Positions 26,119 to 34,336 of a stretch of DNA of 64,000 nt are shown here, one piece after another. Every line of letters begins with the position of its first letter. Position 1 is the stretch's first letter. The stretch is from Candidatus Thalassarchaeum sp. (lineage in GTDB: Archaea; Thermoplasmatota; Poseidoniia; Poseidoniales; Thalassarchaeaceae), in the NCBI GenBank assembly GCA_022449345.1, contig JAKURL010000003.1, forward strand, positions 1 to 64,000, read 5' to 3'. The notes beneath the pieces are model-generated. The model worked only from the letters and a program-made list of their open reading frames with translations. It made no database searches and was not told the DNA's origin. Both the position numbers and the translations under genes were made by a program.

Positions 26119-27234
26119 TCAGTGTTCTTCACCCGAACCGCGGTGTCCAATAATTCTTGCGCACCCCCACGGACGACCTTGTTTCAAATCTCTCGCCCAA
26201 GACTCTGGACTCCCCGACCAATTCCATTTATTGGCATCGGAAATTATCTCAGTCTTTTGGATATTATCAGGAATTTCGTGCCACATCGGCAAGGAATCTG
26301 CAGCCTCAAGCAATAGGTCAGGTCTTTCTGATTCATCGGCAGAATTCAGTTTGTTTCGCCATTCTTCGTCCAAAGGTTGGCTAGCAGGCCGAGGCCACCG
26401 CACTTCGCCAGCCGGTAAACTATGCACCGTCGGATCGATGTGATCTGAAATTAGGGTAATTCCAGCTTCTAACATAATCGTCTCAAGTTTAAGTGGGGCT
26501 GGCCAAACATGCAGTCCCATCTCCTGACTAATCCTGAACAAACGGTTGAGCCCCTTTCCAGTTAGGGATACTGGCGCTCCAGGGTGAACAAACCTCTCCC
26601 ATCCATGCAGATAGTGCAGAGCCATTCCTACTACTGGCATCCCCTTACGTCGACGGTCTCTAATCAGGCCGGCTACTGAATTAGAAATGAAATTCGGTGA
26701 GCCAATCAATCGTTTAATCTTGGTTTTACCCCAAGACCTGAGATGTGGAGATAACTGAGTATTTGGAAGAGTCATTCCACTAATTTTGACCGCTTCTGCA
26801 ATTTTTGGAGAGAATCCGTAAACCATTGTCGAACGCTTTGGTAATTCAAATTCATTCAATGAATCTTCTAACTTGGTCATCATCGAAGCGAGATGATTCG
26901 CATTGTCAGAGATTTTGGCAGCTGGATGGGGGACTTTCAGTTCGATGTTTACGGTTTTTGACGAACTTCTCCATAATTCTGTAAATTCCTGACTTCCGAG
27001 CAGTTCGTCGAATTTTTCCACACCTTTAGCAGAGATTTCTGCAGATTGCATTACTTCTAAGCATCTTTCATTCTTAGGAGAATTTCCTGTAAATAGGTCA
27101 TCGTGCCAAAGCATCAATTCACCGTCAGCACTCAACCTCAAGTCGAATTCAACACCATCGACAAATCGCATACCATGTTCTAGTGCTGCGATTGAATTCT
27201 CGGCGGGGCGCATCCAACTGCGGTCTTCTGACAC
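26119..27234 (-). CDS. Glycerophosphodiester phosphodiesterase-family protein, apparently circularly permuted
   Basis: 371 residues. GDPD enzymes normally begin with the catalytic HRG motif directly followed by PENT. Here the protein begins with RPAENSIAALEHG (residues 9-21), then VEFDLRLSADGELMLWHDD with the metal-binding Glu/Asp and second His, NIELKVPHP, and a last barrel strand LISDHIDP near residue 275. The missing first strand appears at the extreme C-terminus as RIIGHRGSGEE (residues 360-370), after a linker of about 80 residues. All catalytic elements are thus present but reordered. Upstream of the start no HRG is encoded in frame. The substrate is presumably a glycerophosphodiester or a related phospholipid head group. 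The start is GTG 27234. Confidence 0.78.
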   Translation of the reverse strand: MSEDRSWMRPAENSIAALEHGMRFVDGVEFDLRLSADGELMLWHDDLFTGNSPKNERCLEVMQSAEISAKGVEKFDELLGSQEFTELWRSSSKTVNIELKVPHPAAKISDNANHLASMMTKLEDSLNEFELPKRSTMVYGFSPKIAEAVKISGMTLPNTQLSPHLRSWGKTKIKRLIGSPNFISNSVAGLIRDRRRKGMPVVGMALHYLHGWERFVHPGAPVSLTGKGLNRLFRISQEMGLHVWPAPLKLETIMLEAGITLISDHIDPTVHSLPAGEVRWPRPASQPLDEEWRNKLNSADESERPDLLLEAADSLPMWHEIPDNIQKTEIISDANKWNWSGSPESWARDLKQGRPWGCARIIGHRGSGEEH

Positions 27235-27338
27235 AGGCCTTCGAGCGCTCAGGGGGTATTGAATACGCCCTCTTTATCAGTAGGTTTGCCGCCCTAATGC
27301 TCAAACCCCGTCATACCACCGGAAAGTTAGGTACTACC

Positions 27339-29123
27339 ATGTCGGAGACCGTAGAATTGGATAGAAAATCAGACCCGCAAGCAGTGAAAGGATACGCCTT
27401 CTATGATTGGGGTAAGTCAGCTTTTGAGACCTCAGTCACAGTTGCGGTATTACCCGCGTGGTATGCTTATCTGTTCTTGAAAGCCAATGGTTTGACCACC
27501 GAAATTGGTTCAATCGAAATGACAGGTGATGCTGTTTGGTCATTATCTGTTGCAATTGGAACCCTTCTGATTGCAATTGTCAGCCCATCTTTGGGTGTAA
27601 TCGCTGATCGTCGTAGAATCAAGATGTGGTGGCTAAGGATTCTAACCTATGTTGGCGCTGGCGGTACCCTACTGCTTGCATTTGCTCCGATGTTACCAGT
27701 TGATGCTCAATGGCTATGGTTGATGGTCTGTTTTATGTTTGCTAATCTTGGTTTGAATGGTGCAGGTGTTTTCTACAATGCATTACTACCTCACATAGGT
27801 GCCGATGACGAGATGGATAGGATTTCCAATCTCGCTTTTGCCTACGGATATGCTGGTGGAGGTATACTATTGGTAATTCACTTGGGCATGGTACTAGCCC
27901 TTACTGGTGATTGGGTTATTCCGTTTGTAATGGCGTCTTCTGCAGCTTGGTGGTATGGTTTTGCATTATTGACATTCAAGTTGGTTCCAGAGCCTCCAAT
28001 CAAGGATGAAATGCCTGCCTTGGGCTTAGGAGAATCTGCAAAGTTGGCTTTAAAAGAAATTCGAAAAACCATTTCTGAGGTGCATAAATTCCGGACCCTA
28101 TTCATCTACATGCTTGCATATTTCTTCTTCATTGACGGAATAAACAGTGTAACAGCTCTTGGTGGTATTTTCGGGACTACAGTTCTTGGGGTCACCACCG
28201 TCGAGCTAATTTTCACTATCGTAGTCATTCAGATTGTTGCCGCTCCTTCTGCTATTGGTTTCACAGTACTTGCAAAGAAAATTGGAACCAAATCGGCACT
28301 AAATGTAGCATTGGTCGGCTGGGTTGTGTTATGTTTCGCAGCACTTTCTTTTGCTCCTCTAGAATTTGAAAAACATTCTGAATACCAAGTTCAAATTGAG
28401 GAAGTTGACGGCGAATGGCATTACACGCCACATGCTAACCTCGAAGGGACTCCTATAGCTGTGGAGGAAGGAGACGATGAGCAACTCTGGGCTGCGGATA
28501 TTCTATCCACTTATGGTATAGCAATCATAGACGATGATTACGAAGATTCTGTAACTTACAAATGGGCTGGCTTTGATGAAGATGGATATTCAGTAACATT
28601 GAATTTAGGAGTTATTGATTCTGCTTCCGTTCAAGCACTGATGGCTTCCTTTGAGGAAACGAGGTTTTCAATTAGTGAAAATGGAGGGACTAGCGTAGTT
28701 GGTATCGATCACCCAACTAACCTTGGAGATGGAAAGTTGGACTTCATTCCTAAGGCAGTTAGAAGCAATGTTTGGGAACCCTTGGGTCTTTCCGTTGGTT
28801 TGCAGTTCCTAATCCTTGGTGGGTCAATGGGTACTCTACTTGGGGGTTCACAGGGTCTTGCTAGGAGCCTATTTGGTCAGATGGTTCCTGAATCCAGAAG
28901 TGCAGAATTCTTTGGCTTCTTTGGTTTCTTTGGAAAGGTGGCTGCATTCATCGGCCCACTACTCTATGGATTGATGACTGTGATGTACGATAGCCGAGTT
29001 GGGATTCTTTCTATTGCTGTGCTTATTCTAATCGGTACAGCAATGATGAGATGGGTCGATGTAGATCAAGGTCGACAGGACGCTATGGAAGAAGATGCTC
29101 GAAACCGAGGCATCGAACTCTGA
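27339..29123 (+). CDS. MFS transporter of the UMF1/Atg22 type
   Basis: About 594 residues. The N-terminus has the UMF1 hallmark AFYDWGKSAFETSVTVAVLP, and about twelve transmembrane segments follow, with GVIADRRR as the loop 2-3 motif. Between the ninth and tenth helices is an insertion of about 135 residues (roughly residues 345-480; FEKHSEYQVQIEEVDGEWHY onwards) that is acidic and beta-rich, so it is probably outside the membrane. The last part (GSMGTLLGGSQGLARSLFG, FFGFFGKVAAFIGPL) is typical of the family. Some relatives export amino acids in eukaryotes; the substrate here is unknown. ATG 27339 was used; it is divergent from the GDPD gene. Confidence 0.85.
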   Translation: MSETVELDRKSDPQAVKGYAFYDWGKSAFETSVTVAVLPAWYAYLFLKANGLTTEIGSIEMTGDAVWSLSVAIGTLLIAIVSPSLGVIADRRRIKMWWLRILTYVGAGGTLLLAFAPMLPVDAQWLWLMVCFMFANLGLNGAGVFYNALLPHIGADDEMDRISNLAFAYGYAGGGILLVIHLGMVLALTGDWVIPFVMASSAAWWYGFALLTFKLVPEPPIKDEMPALGLGESAKLALKEIRKTISEVHKFRTLFIYMLAYFFFIDGINSVTALGGIFGTTVLGVTTVELIFTIVVIQIVAAPSAIGFTVLAKKIGTKSALNVALVGWVVLCFAALSFAPLEFEKHSEYQVQIEEVDGEWHYTPHANLEGTPIAVEEGDDEQLWAADILSTYGIAIIDDDYEDSVTYKWAGFDEDGYSVTLNLGVIDSASVQALMASFEETRFSISENGGTSVVGIDHPTNLGDGKLDFIPKAVRSNVWEPLGLSVGLQFLILGGSMGTLLGGSQGLARSLFGQMVPESRSAEFFGFFGFFGKVAAFIGPLLYGLMTVMYDSRVGILSIAVLILIGTAMMRWVDVDQGRQDAMEEDARNRGIEL

Positions 29124-29128
29124 GCAAC

Positions 29129-29926
29129 TTAGCGACTAGTGTATCGCTCTATCAGTAGAGCAATCTCTAGTAATATCAACATCGGACCTCCGATTAGGAA
29201 CATTGAGAGAGGATCTGGCGGCGAGACAAAGGCGCCGAAAACCGCAGCAGCAAACCACAGAAATGCTCTATTATCCGTGACAGCACTACGCTCAATCACA
29301 CCAGCTCGAATCAGCATAATCAAGACTAATGGTATTTGGAAACTTAGAATTGAACCCATGTAGAGCCCAATGATGAAGCCAATCCAAGAGCGCAATTGCC
29401 AAGTTGAGTCTAATCCAGCAGCACTTGCATCTGCTGCGAGGTAATCAAGTAGGAATGGAATTAGCACCTCGTGAGCGTAGATGAATCCCATAACTCCTAG
29501 AATTGCAATACTGAGTAAGGCGAAAATGAATCTGGACATTCCTCCCGCGCTAGATTCCACAGCGACTCGCTTCCCCTCAGCGATTATTTTCCTGCCATTC
29601 AGTGCAAGGTCGCTGACCAAGGTGACTGCAAATGCTGCAAGCGCAATCTGACTTGCAATTCTGAGCTTAAGGAGTATAATTTCCATCGGTTGTAGAACAA
29701 TTATTTCCACACCCACTGGACGGTATCCATCTGCATCTAGGAGGATTTCAATCATCACCTCAGCGCTTGGGTAACCGATGATGAATCCAAACAGAAAGAC
29801 CCCGACAAGCAACCGTGCTCGGCCTCTGAGGTGGTCGAATATTGCACGAAGTTCCGCTCGCGGTAGTAGGTCTCCGGATTCGGCCACGATGCGCGGTAGC
29901 GAATCATGTAGGTGAATGATTCGCAA
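29129..29926 (-). CDS. tatC: Sec-independent protein translocase TatC
   Basis: 265 residues. The membrane receptor of the twin-arginine pathway that exports folded proteins. It shows FDHLRGRARLL at the N-terminus, matching the HL-EL-R-R motif, six hydrophobic segments, the LQPMEIILLKLRIA segment that matches the P-E-F-x-x-K region, and AFVSPPDPLSMFL near the end, matching TatC's SPPD motif. Length is normal. No tatA is adjacent. It lies 28 bases downstream of the DRG-type GTPase gene on the same strand and ends 5 bases from the convergent MFS gene. Confidence 0.93.
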   Translation of the reverse strand: MRIIHLHDSLPRIVAESGDLLPRAELRAIFDHLRGRARLLVGVFLFGFIIGYPSAEVMIEILLDADGYRPVGVEIIVLQPMEIILLKLRIASQIALAAFAVTLVSDLALNGRKIIAEGKRVAVESSAGGMSRFIFALLSIAILGVMGFIYAHEVLIPFLLDYLAADASAAGLDSTWQLRSWIGFIIGLYMGSILSFQIPLVLIMLIRAGVIERSAVTDNRAFLWFAAAVFGAFVSPPDPLSMFLIGGPMLILLEIALLIERYTSR

Positions 29927-29954
29927 GTGAGTGGCTGCTAATTTTTTGAGGAAA

Positions 29955-31070
29955 TTACTTTCTTACAATAATAGTCAACAAATCTCCATCCTTTAAAAGA
30001 TGGTCCAATCCAACCCATTGCCAATCGAATTTTGCACTTGGACCCTTGACCCTTGCATAGCGAAATTTTCTTTCAAATTCTCTGTGCAATTTTACACAAA
30101 CATCCCTTACAGTAGAGGTATTCTTGACGATTAGCGGTTCAACTAAATCTGCTTCCTGACCCTGAGGTTTGAGATAGATCGACATAAAGTGTAAATTATC
30201 GAAAATGAAATCTTTCATTTCTTCGATTCCTTCTCCTGTCTTTGCAGAAACTGGCAATAACGGCCAACTTTCTGGAAGCATTGACCTCGCCTTCTTCAGG
30301 TCTTTCTTTGTGGCGAGGTCAATTTTGTTCAGAACCACAACCGCATCCGAGTAGACACGATTTCCTGCAAGTGTGTCTACGATGTGGTCATCGGTGACAT
30401 CGGTTCTGAGAGTTACATTTGCAGAAACAATTCCAAAGCTGCGAATTATAGCTTGAATCTCTTCGTCGGTTAGATTGGTTTGTTCGAGCGTTGAACGCAC
30501 GACAATTCCTCCACGCTCGGTTCTGTCGATGAATACCTGTGGCTTGGGCTGGTTCAGTCTCATTCCTGCTTTCCATAATTCCATGTCTAGGATGTCAAAA
30601 TGTGAATCTTGGAATGGGTCTACAACAAACAGTACCATGTCACAGCTACGAATGACATTGAGAATTTCACGACCCCTGCCTTTTCCTTCAGAGGCGCCCT
30701 TAATCAGCCCTGGCAAATCGAGAATTTGGATGGTGGCACCACGATGGTGAAGCACTCCTGGGATACAGGTTAGGGTGGTGAAAGCAAAGGTGCCAGTATC
30801 TGATTCAACATCGGTTAATTGTGAGATTAGACTTGATTTACCAACGCTTGGAAAGCCGACAAGAGCAACCGAAGCATCACCGGATTTCTTTACCTCAAAT
30901 CCGGGTCCACCACCACTGGCTTTTGCGTGTGCTTGGGTTTTCTCTTTCTTTTCTCTTAGGGCGGCGATTTTCGCTTTCAATTTGCCAATGTGCCCTTGAG
31001 TGGCTTTGTTGTATTTTGTTTTAGAAATCTCTTCCTCGAGGGCCTTAATTTGCTCATCAATGGTGGCCAT
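29955..31070 (-). CDS. DRG-family (Rbg-like) GTPase with TGS domain
   Basis: About 371 residues. A translation-associated Obg-related GTPase conserved in archaea and eukaryotes. N-terminal coiled coil (EEEISKTKYNKATQGHIGKLKAKIAALREKK, about residues 8-40), G1 GFPSVGKSS, G3 DLPGLIKGASEGKGRG, G4 NKID and a C-terminal TGS domain that ends WVGLDHLLKDGDLLTIIVRK. The protein probably binds ribosomes or elongating complexes. ATG 31070 (MATIDEQ) fits the usual DRG start better than the codon at 31079. tatC lies just downstream. Confidence 0.94.
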   Translation of the reverse strand: MATIDEQIKALEEEISKTKYNKATQGHIGKLKAKIAALREKKEKTQAHAKASGGGPGFEVKKSGDASVALVGFPSVGKSSLISQLTDVESDTGTFAFTTLTCIPGVLHHRGATIQILDLPGLIKGASEGKGRGREILNVIRSCDMVLFVVDPFQDSHFDILDMELWKAGMRLNQPKPQVFIDRTERGGIVVRSTLEQTNLTDEEIQAIIRSFGIVSANVTLRTDVTDDHIVDTLAGNRVYSDAVVVLNKIDLATKKDLKKARSMLPESWPLLPVSAKTGEGIEEMKDFIFDNLHFMSIYLKPQGQEADLVEPLIVKNTSTVRDVCVKLHREFERKFRYARVKGPSAKFDWQWVGLDHLLKDGDLLTIIVRK

Positions 31071-31208
31071 GACGAACACTCCTGCCCTCGTTGGGGGTGA
31101 TTCTATGCGCTAGCGTGGAGTTCTTCAATTCGATGTAGCCATAAGCCGTTAAAGGCGGGAAGCGAGGATTGATGATGGGCGACTCACAGGGTTAATCGAG
31201 GTGGGTCT

Positions 31209-31841
31209 GTGGTCGATGTGATTCTGCGATTAATCGATCCCAATACACTTAGCCGATTACGCTCGATGAGCATTGAACAACTCGTGCTCGCCTTTGAGAG
31301 TGGTCGACTGAGTGAGGAGAGACCAGCCGGTGACCCTCGTTTTCATCGAAGTTTTTCCGTTGATATTGAAGGCGACTTCTTGGAATGGGCTGACAAATCC
31401 AATGGTGAACTAGACGCAGAGGCATCACTGATTCTTTGTGATTGGTCTAGTGTTGCTGAATGGCGCTGTTGGGACGGCAGGTTATTCCTCTACGTCGAGC
31501 CATTACTCGAAGAGCGATTCGAGGATGCGGATGTTTTCTTCAACCCGGATGTTTGGCAAAGACTCGCTGTTGAGCTTTCGTCTAAGGATCGTGAGTCATA
31601 TTCCGAATCTGTAATCTTGGATTGGATGAAGCGAAGAGAGGATCTAGGCGACACCCTAAATCCCGATGAAGACCCGAGAATTCTACCCACAATGGAATCT
31701 CACAGGTCGTTAACAGAGAGCCTTTTTGATTTCATTGAATTGTCTAAAGAAGACGGCCTGATTTTGTTAATCGGCCGCGAGTATTTACACGCTGAGGACT
31801 GGAGTCTAGATGGTGTCACACTTTCTGAGGTGGTAGCATGA
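31209..31841 (+). CDS. Hypothetical protein coupled to nadM
   Basis: 210 residues, soluble and acidic, with no signal peptide, transmembrane segment or motif that I recognise. It contains several Trp residues and long helical stretches (for example NTLSRLRSMSIEQLVLAFESG). It starts at GTG 31209 and its stop overlaps the nadM start (ATGA at 31838-31841), so the two are translationally coupled. A link to NAD metabolism is possible on context only. Confidence 0.7.
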   Translation: MVDVILRLIDPNTLSRLRSMSIEQLVLAFESGRLSEERPAGDPRFHRSFSVDIEGDFLEWADKSNGELDAEASLILCDWSSVAEWRCWDGRLFLYVEPLLEERFEDADVFFNPDVWQRLAVELSSKDRESYSESVILDWMKRREDLGDTLNPDEDPRILPTMESHRSLTESLFDFIELSKEDGLILLIGREYLHAEDWSLDGVTLSEVVA

Positions 31842-32452
31842 CAGATTTGCCTATGGAACCTGCACCACCTGAATCAGAACCAGAGTCTGGAATTGTGGTG
31901 CTTGGTAGATTTCAGCCATTTCATCTCGGCCATCAGTACATGCTAGAATCCGCAGCGAAGTGGCGCGATGAAAACAACCCAACTACAAATCTGATTATCG
32001 CCGTAGGATCGGCCAATCGTCCTCAGAACTTGCAAAATCCTTGGACTCACGAAGAAAGAAGTCAAATGATTGAATCATGGGCTCATTCAAAGTCTATGGT
32101 AAATTATCTGATTTGCCGAATTCCAGATATCGAAGATCCTCCAAATTGGGTAGAACACGCCAGCCGCTACCACGGAAAGGCGGGTGTATTGGTGACCACT
32201 GATATGGGAACTGCAGAACTGTATACTGCGGCTGGTTGGGAGGTTGTTTTACTTCCATTAGAACAGCGAGAACGCTTTGAGGGCTGGAGAGTTAGAGAGA
32301 CTGCCAGAATGCTCAGTACAATAGGAGACGAAGAGGCGTTACGTGAGGTTCTTGGAACTCTAGTCCCTATGGCTATTCTCGACCATCTTATCGAGACCAA
32401 TGGATTACATCGTCTGGCGTTTATGGGCGAAGGCGGCGAGCCAGTTGGTTGA
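31838..32452 (+). CDS. nadM: Nicotinamide-nucleotide adenylyltransferase, archaeal type
   Basis: 204 residues. Joins NMN (or NaMN) and ATP to the dinucleotide. The nucleotidyltransferase motif is VLGRFQPFHLGHQYML at residues 23-38, and the second ATP motif is NPWTHEERSQMIES, which matches the archaeal P-F-T-x-x-E-R pattern. Its N-terminus has about 20 extra Pro/Glu-rich residues. It is longer than the ~170-residue archaeal enzymes, mostly at both ends. It forms a coupled pair with the hypothetical gene upstream and complements nadE at 6096. Confidence 0.92.
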   Translation: MTDLPMEPAPPESEPESGIVVLGRFQPFHLGHQYMLESAAKWRDENNPTTNLIIAVGSANRPQNLQNPWTHEERSQMIESWAHSKSMVNYLICRIPDIEDPPNWVEHASRYHGKAGVLVTTDMGTAELYTAAGWEVVLLPLEQRERFEGWRVRETARMLSTIGDEEALREVLGTLVPMAILDHLIETNGLHRLAFMGEGGEPVG

Positions 32453-32461
32453 GTGAAATTC

Positions 32462-33733
32462 TCAACATTCCTGACAAATAACGTCTTCAATCGTTTCTTC
32501 ATTTATCCAAGCAGTAAACCAATCAACAAAAATTACTCCATTGACTTCTAAGGTGTAAAATCTGCTGTCTAGAAGAATAGTGTGACCTTCACCTGGGGTC
32601 ATGTAGAGATATTGGTCCACACCATGCAACTTCGATTTGTTCATCGAATGCATAATTTTGTCTTTGTATGGTATACTCATGTCATTACCCAATAAAGCGC
32701 TAAACATACGCATAGTTTCATCATTTGAGTCGGTGAATCTAGCAAACCTAATGTCATTGTCGACATTATGTGTAGCGATTACTAAATCTCCAGAGTCCAT
32801 TTGATTGAAATTCAAATCTGTAAATGATTGTGGGAAATCAAGTGTGGTATCAGCTAAATTCCATATGTCGTAGAAATCATAGGTATTATTTGTGTAAAGT
32901 CCACCACTTCCGTCGTTGAACACCATTATCTTAGCAGTTGGATAGTCAAGTGATGCTTGTGCTCCATAGAATGGTGAAGGGATTGAACCAGCGCTTGAAC
33001 CGGTCACAAGGATAGTTTCCGCATCTGGATAGTTTTCTAGCATGTAGGAATATGCGAATTGCCCATTTGCGTGTCCATGGTGGCTGACGTTGTTGTCAGA
33101 ATATACACCTTGACTGAATCCAAGATGAACATCTCCTGTACAATATGGGACGTAAACCCAAGACCAATCTGCAATTGGGTTAGATGGGTTTCTGAAATTT
33201 CCAATTCCGTAAGTGTTTGAATGGAATATTGAAGCAATTTGGGGGTCATCGTCGTGCACAGTAGTTTTGTATGTGCCACCTGGATTCTTGCAACTGTGAT
33301 CTTCCCAGCATGCGCCTCCTCCTTGGAAGTAGAGAATGACCCTAGTGGGGTCTGCATCCCTAGTCCAGAAAGTCCATTCCGAACCATCTGAGCATTCACA
33401 GTCTTCACCACCATCTCTCTCTACCCAATTAACTCCGTACTCTGACTCCCAAGGAATCAAACAAGATCCATCATCGTCGGTAGCGGTTTCATCATAATTG
33501 TCAGCTGCAGAATTTGTACAGCCTGCGATTTCATGGATGTCGAATAGTCCATCGCCATCAGAGTCGGCGTATTCACATTCCCCATTATCTAATTCTGCGT
33601 TGATATCGAAGTTAGAGGCTAATTTGTCAGTGCAACCTCGTTTTGGGTCAACAGGACCTTCAGCCGTACAACCAGACAATAGCATGGAAATTACAATCAA
33701 ACCAATGCAAATTTTGTCTAATTCTAGATTCAT
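32462..33733 (-). CDS. Lipoprotein with pectin-acetylesterase/Notum-like hydrolase domain
   Basis: 423 residues. The lipoprotein signal ends LLSGC (Cys22). Two copies of the Cys-rich repeat GCT...DNGEC / GCT...DDGSC follow, flanking an Asp-rich calcium-loop-like stretch DSDGDGLFD, and then a hydrolase domain. That domain shows YFQGGGACWEDHSC (oxyanion hole region), VYVPYCTGDVHLG and the nucleophile elbow VTGSSAGSIPSPFYG, in the order of the pectin acetylesterase/Notum family; a late His in TPGEGHTILL could complete the triad. It is probably an outward-facing esterase that deacetylates a polysaccharide, lipid or protein; the substrate is unknown. A TATA-like box sits 27 bases upstream of the ATG. 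Confidence 0.8.
   Translation of the reverse strand: MNLELDKICIGLIVISMLLSGCTAEGPVDPKRGCTDKLASNFDINAELDNGECEYADSDGDGLFDIHEIAGCTNSAADNYDETATDDDGSCLIPWESEYGVNWVERDGGEDCECSDGSEWTFWTRDADPTRVILYFQGGGACWEDHSCKNPGGTYKTTVHDDDPQIASIFHSNTYGIGNFRNPSNPIADWSWVYVPYCTGDVHLGFSQGVYSDNNVSHHGHANGQFAYSYMLENYPDAETILVTGSSAGSIPSPFYGAQASLDYPTAKIMVFNDGSGGLYTNNTYDFYDIWNLADTTLDFPQSFTDLNFNQMDSGDLVIATHNVDNDIRFARFTDSNDETMRMFSALLGNDMSIPYKDKIMHSMNKSKLHGVDQYLYMTPGEGHTILLDSRFYTLEVNGVIFVDWFTAWINEETIEDVICQEC
33455..33637 (-). repeat. Two GCT...DGxC Cys-rich protein repeats (coding)
   Basis: Within the lipoprotein, residues 33-55 and 71-93 repeat the pattern G-C-T-x3-A-x-N-(F/Y)-D-x2-A-x2-D-(N/D)-G-(S/E)-C. Three more copies are in the solute-binding protein at 51168-51413. 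The two cysteines of each unit probably form a disulfide, and the acidic residues may bind calcium. Confidence 0.75.
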
Positions 33734-33753
33734 ATTTGCATCGCAACTGCCTA

Positions 33754-33766
33754 AATCATATAAATC
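33754..33766 (-). promoter_or_regulatory. TATA-like box of the esterase lipoprotein gene
   Basis: On the minus strand GGATTTATATGAT is centred about 27 bases upstream of the ATG at 33733. In archaea a TATA box lies about 25 bases before the transcription start, so the mRNA would be leaderless or nearly so. No Shine-Dalgarno sequence precedes the ATG, in agreement. Confidence 0.5.
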
Positions 33767-33782
33767 CGTTCAATTTAGAATC

Positions 33783-34277
33783 TTAATCACTAACAACAAT
33801 CACTTTTGCGGGTCTAAGCACTCTGTCGTGTAGCATGTATCCCGATTCAATTTCTTCAATTACGAGTCCGACTTCTTGACCTTCAGATGCAGGTACAGTT
33901 GCGATTGCCTCCATTCGGCTCGGATCGAAGGCCTCTCCCGTGGTCTGTAGAATTGTAACCCCTTCTGATTCAAGAGCACTCTTCAGAGAATCAAGAGTCA
34001 TTCTGACGCCATTTGATATCGCCTCATTGTCGCCATTTTCATTCGCCAGTGCTTTTTCTAACGAATCTATTGCTGGAATAATTTTAGACGCCAATCCAGC
34101 GGCTCCGAAGCGAATTGCCTCAGAACGATCTCGCTGCCCTCGTTGTCGAGCATTTGCAATTTCCGCCTGCGAGTACTGCAATTCTTTCTGGAGTTCGGCT
34201 ACCTTTGCTTCTAGTACAGCCATCCCATCTTCGGCTTCTTCCGTATCTTCGACGGCTTCCGACTCATCATCTGGCAT
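33783..34277 (-). CDS. grpE: GrpE nucleotide exchange factor
   Basis: About 164 residues. GrpE releases ADP from the Hsp70 chaperone DnaK. A long acidic N-terminus leads into a coiled coil (AVLEAKVAELQKELQYSQAE), then GLASKIIPAIDSLEKAL and the C-terminal beta part FDPSRMEAIATVPA and GYMLHDRVLRPAKVIVV, which match GrpE. dnaK is not in the window. In archaea the DnaK system is a bacterial acquisition. ATG 34277 (MPDDES) is preferred over a codon at 34304, since the extension is not family-like and the ABCE1 gene ends just upstream at 34337. Confidence 0.92.
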   Translation of the reverse strand: MPDDESEAVEDTEEAEDGMAVLEAKVAELQKELQYSQAEIANARQRGQRDRSEAIRFGAAGLASKIIPAIDSLEKALANENGDNEAISNGVRMTLDSLKSALESEGVTILQTTGEAFDPSRMEAIATVPASEGQEVGLVIEEIESGYMLHDRVLRPAKVIVVSD

Positions 34278-34336
34278 GGTAACTCGGTTCCGAGCACCAT
34301 TCAAGAATCCAATGGTTGTTCAGATTGCAACAAACC

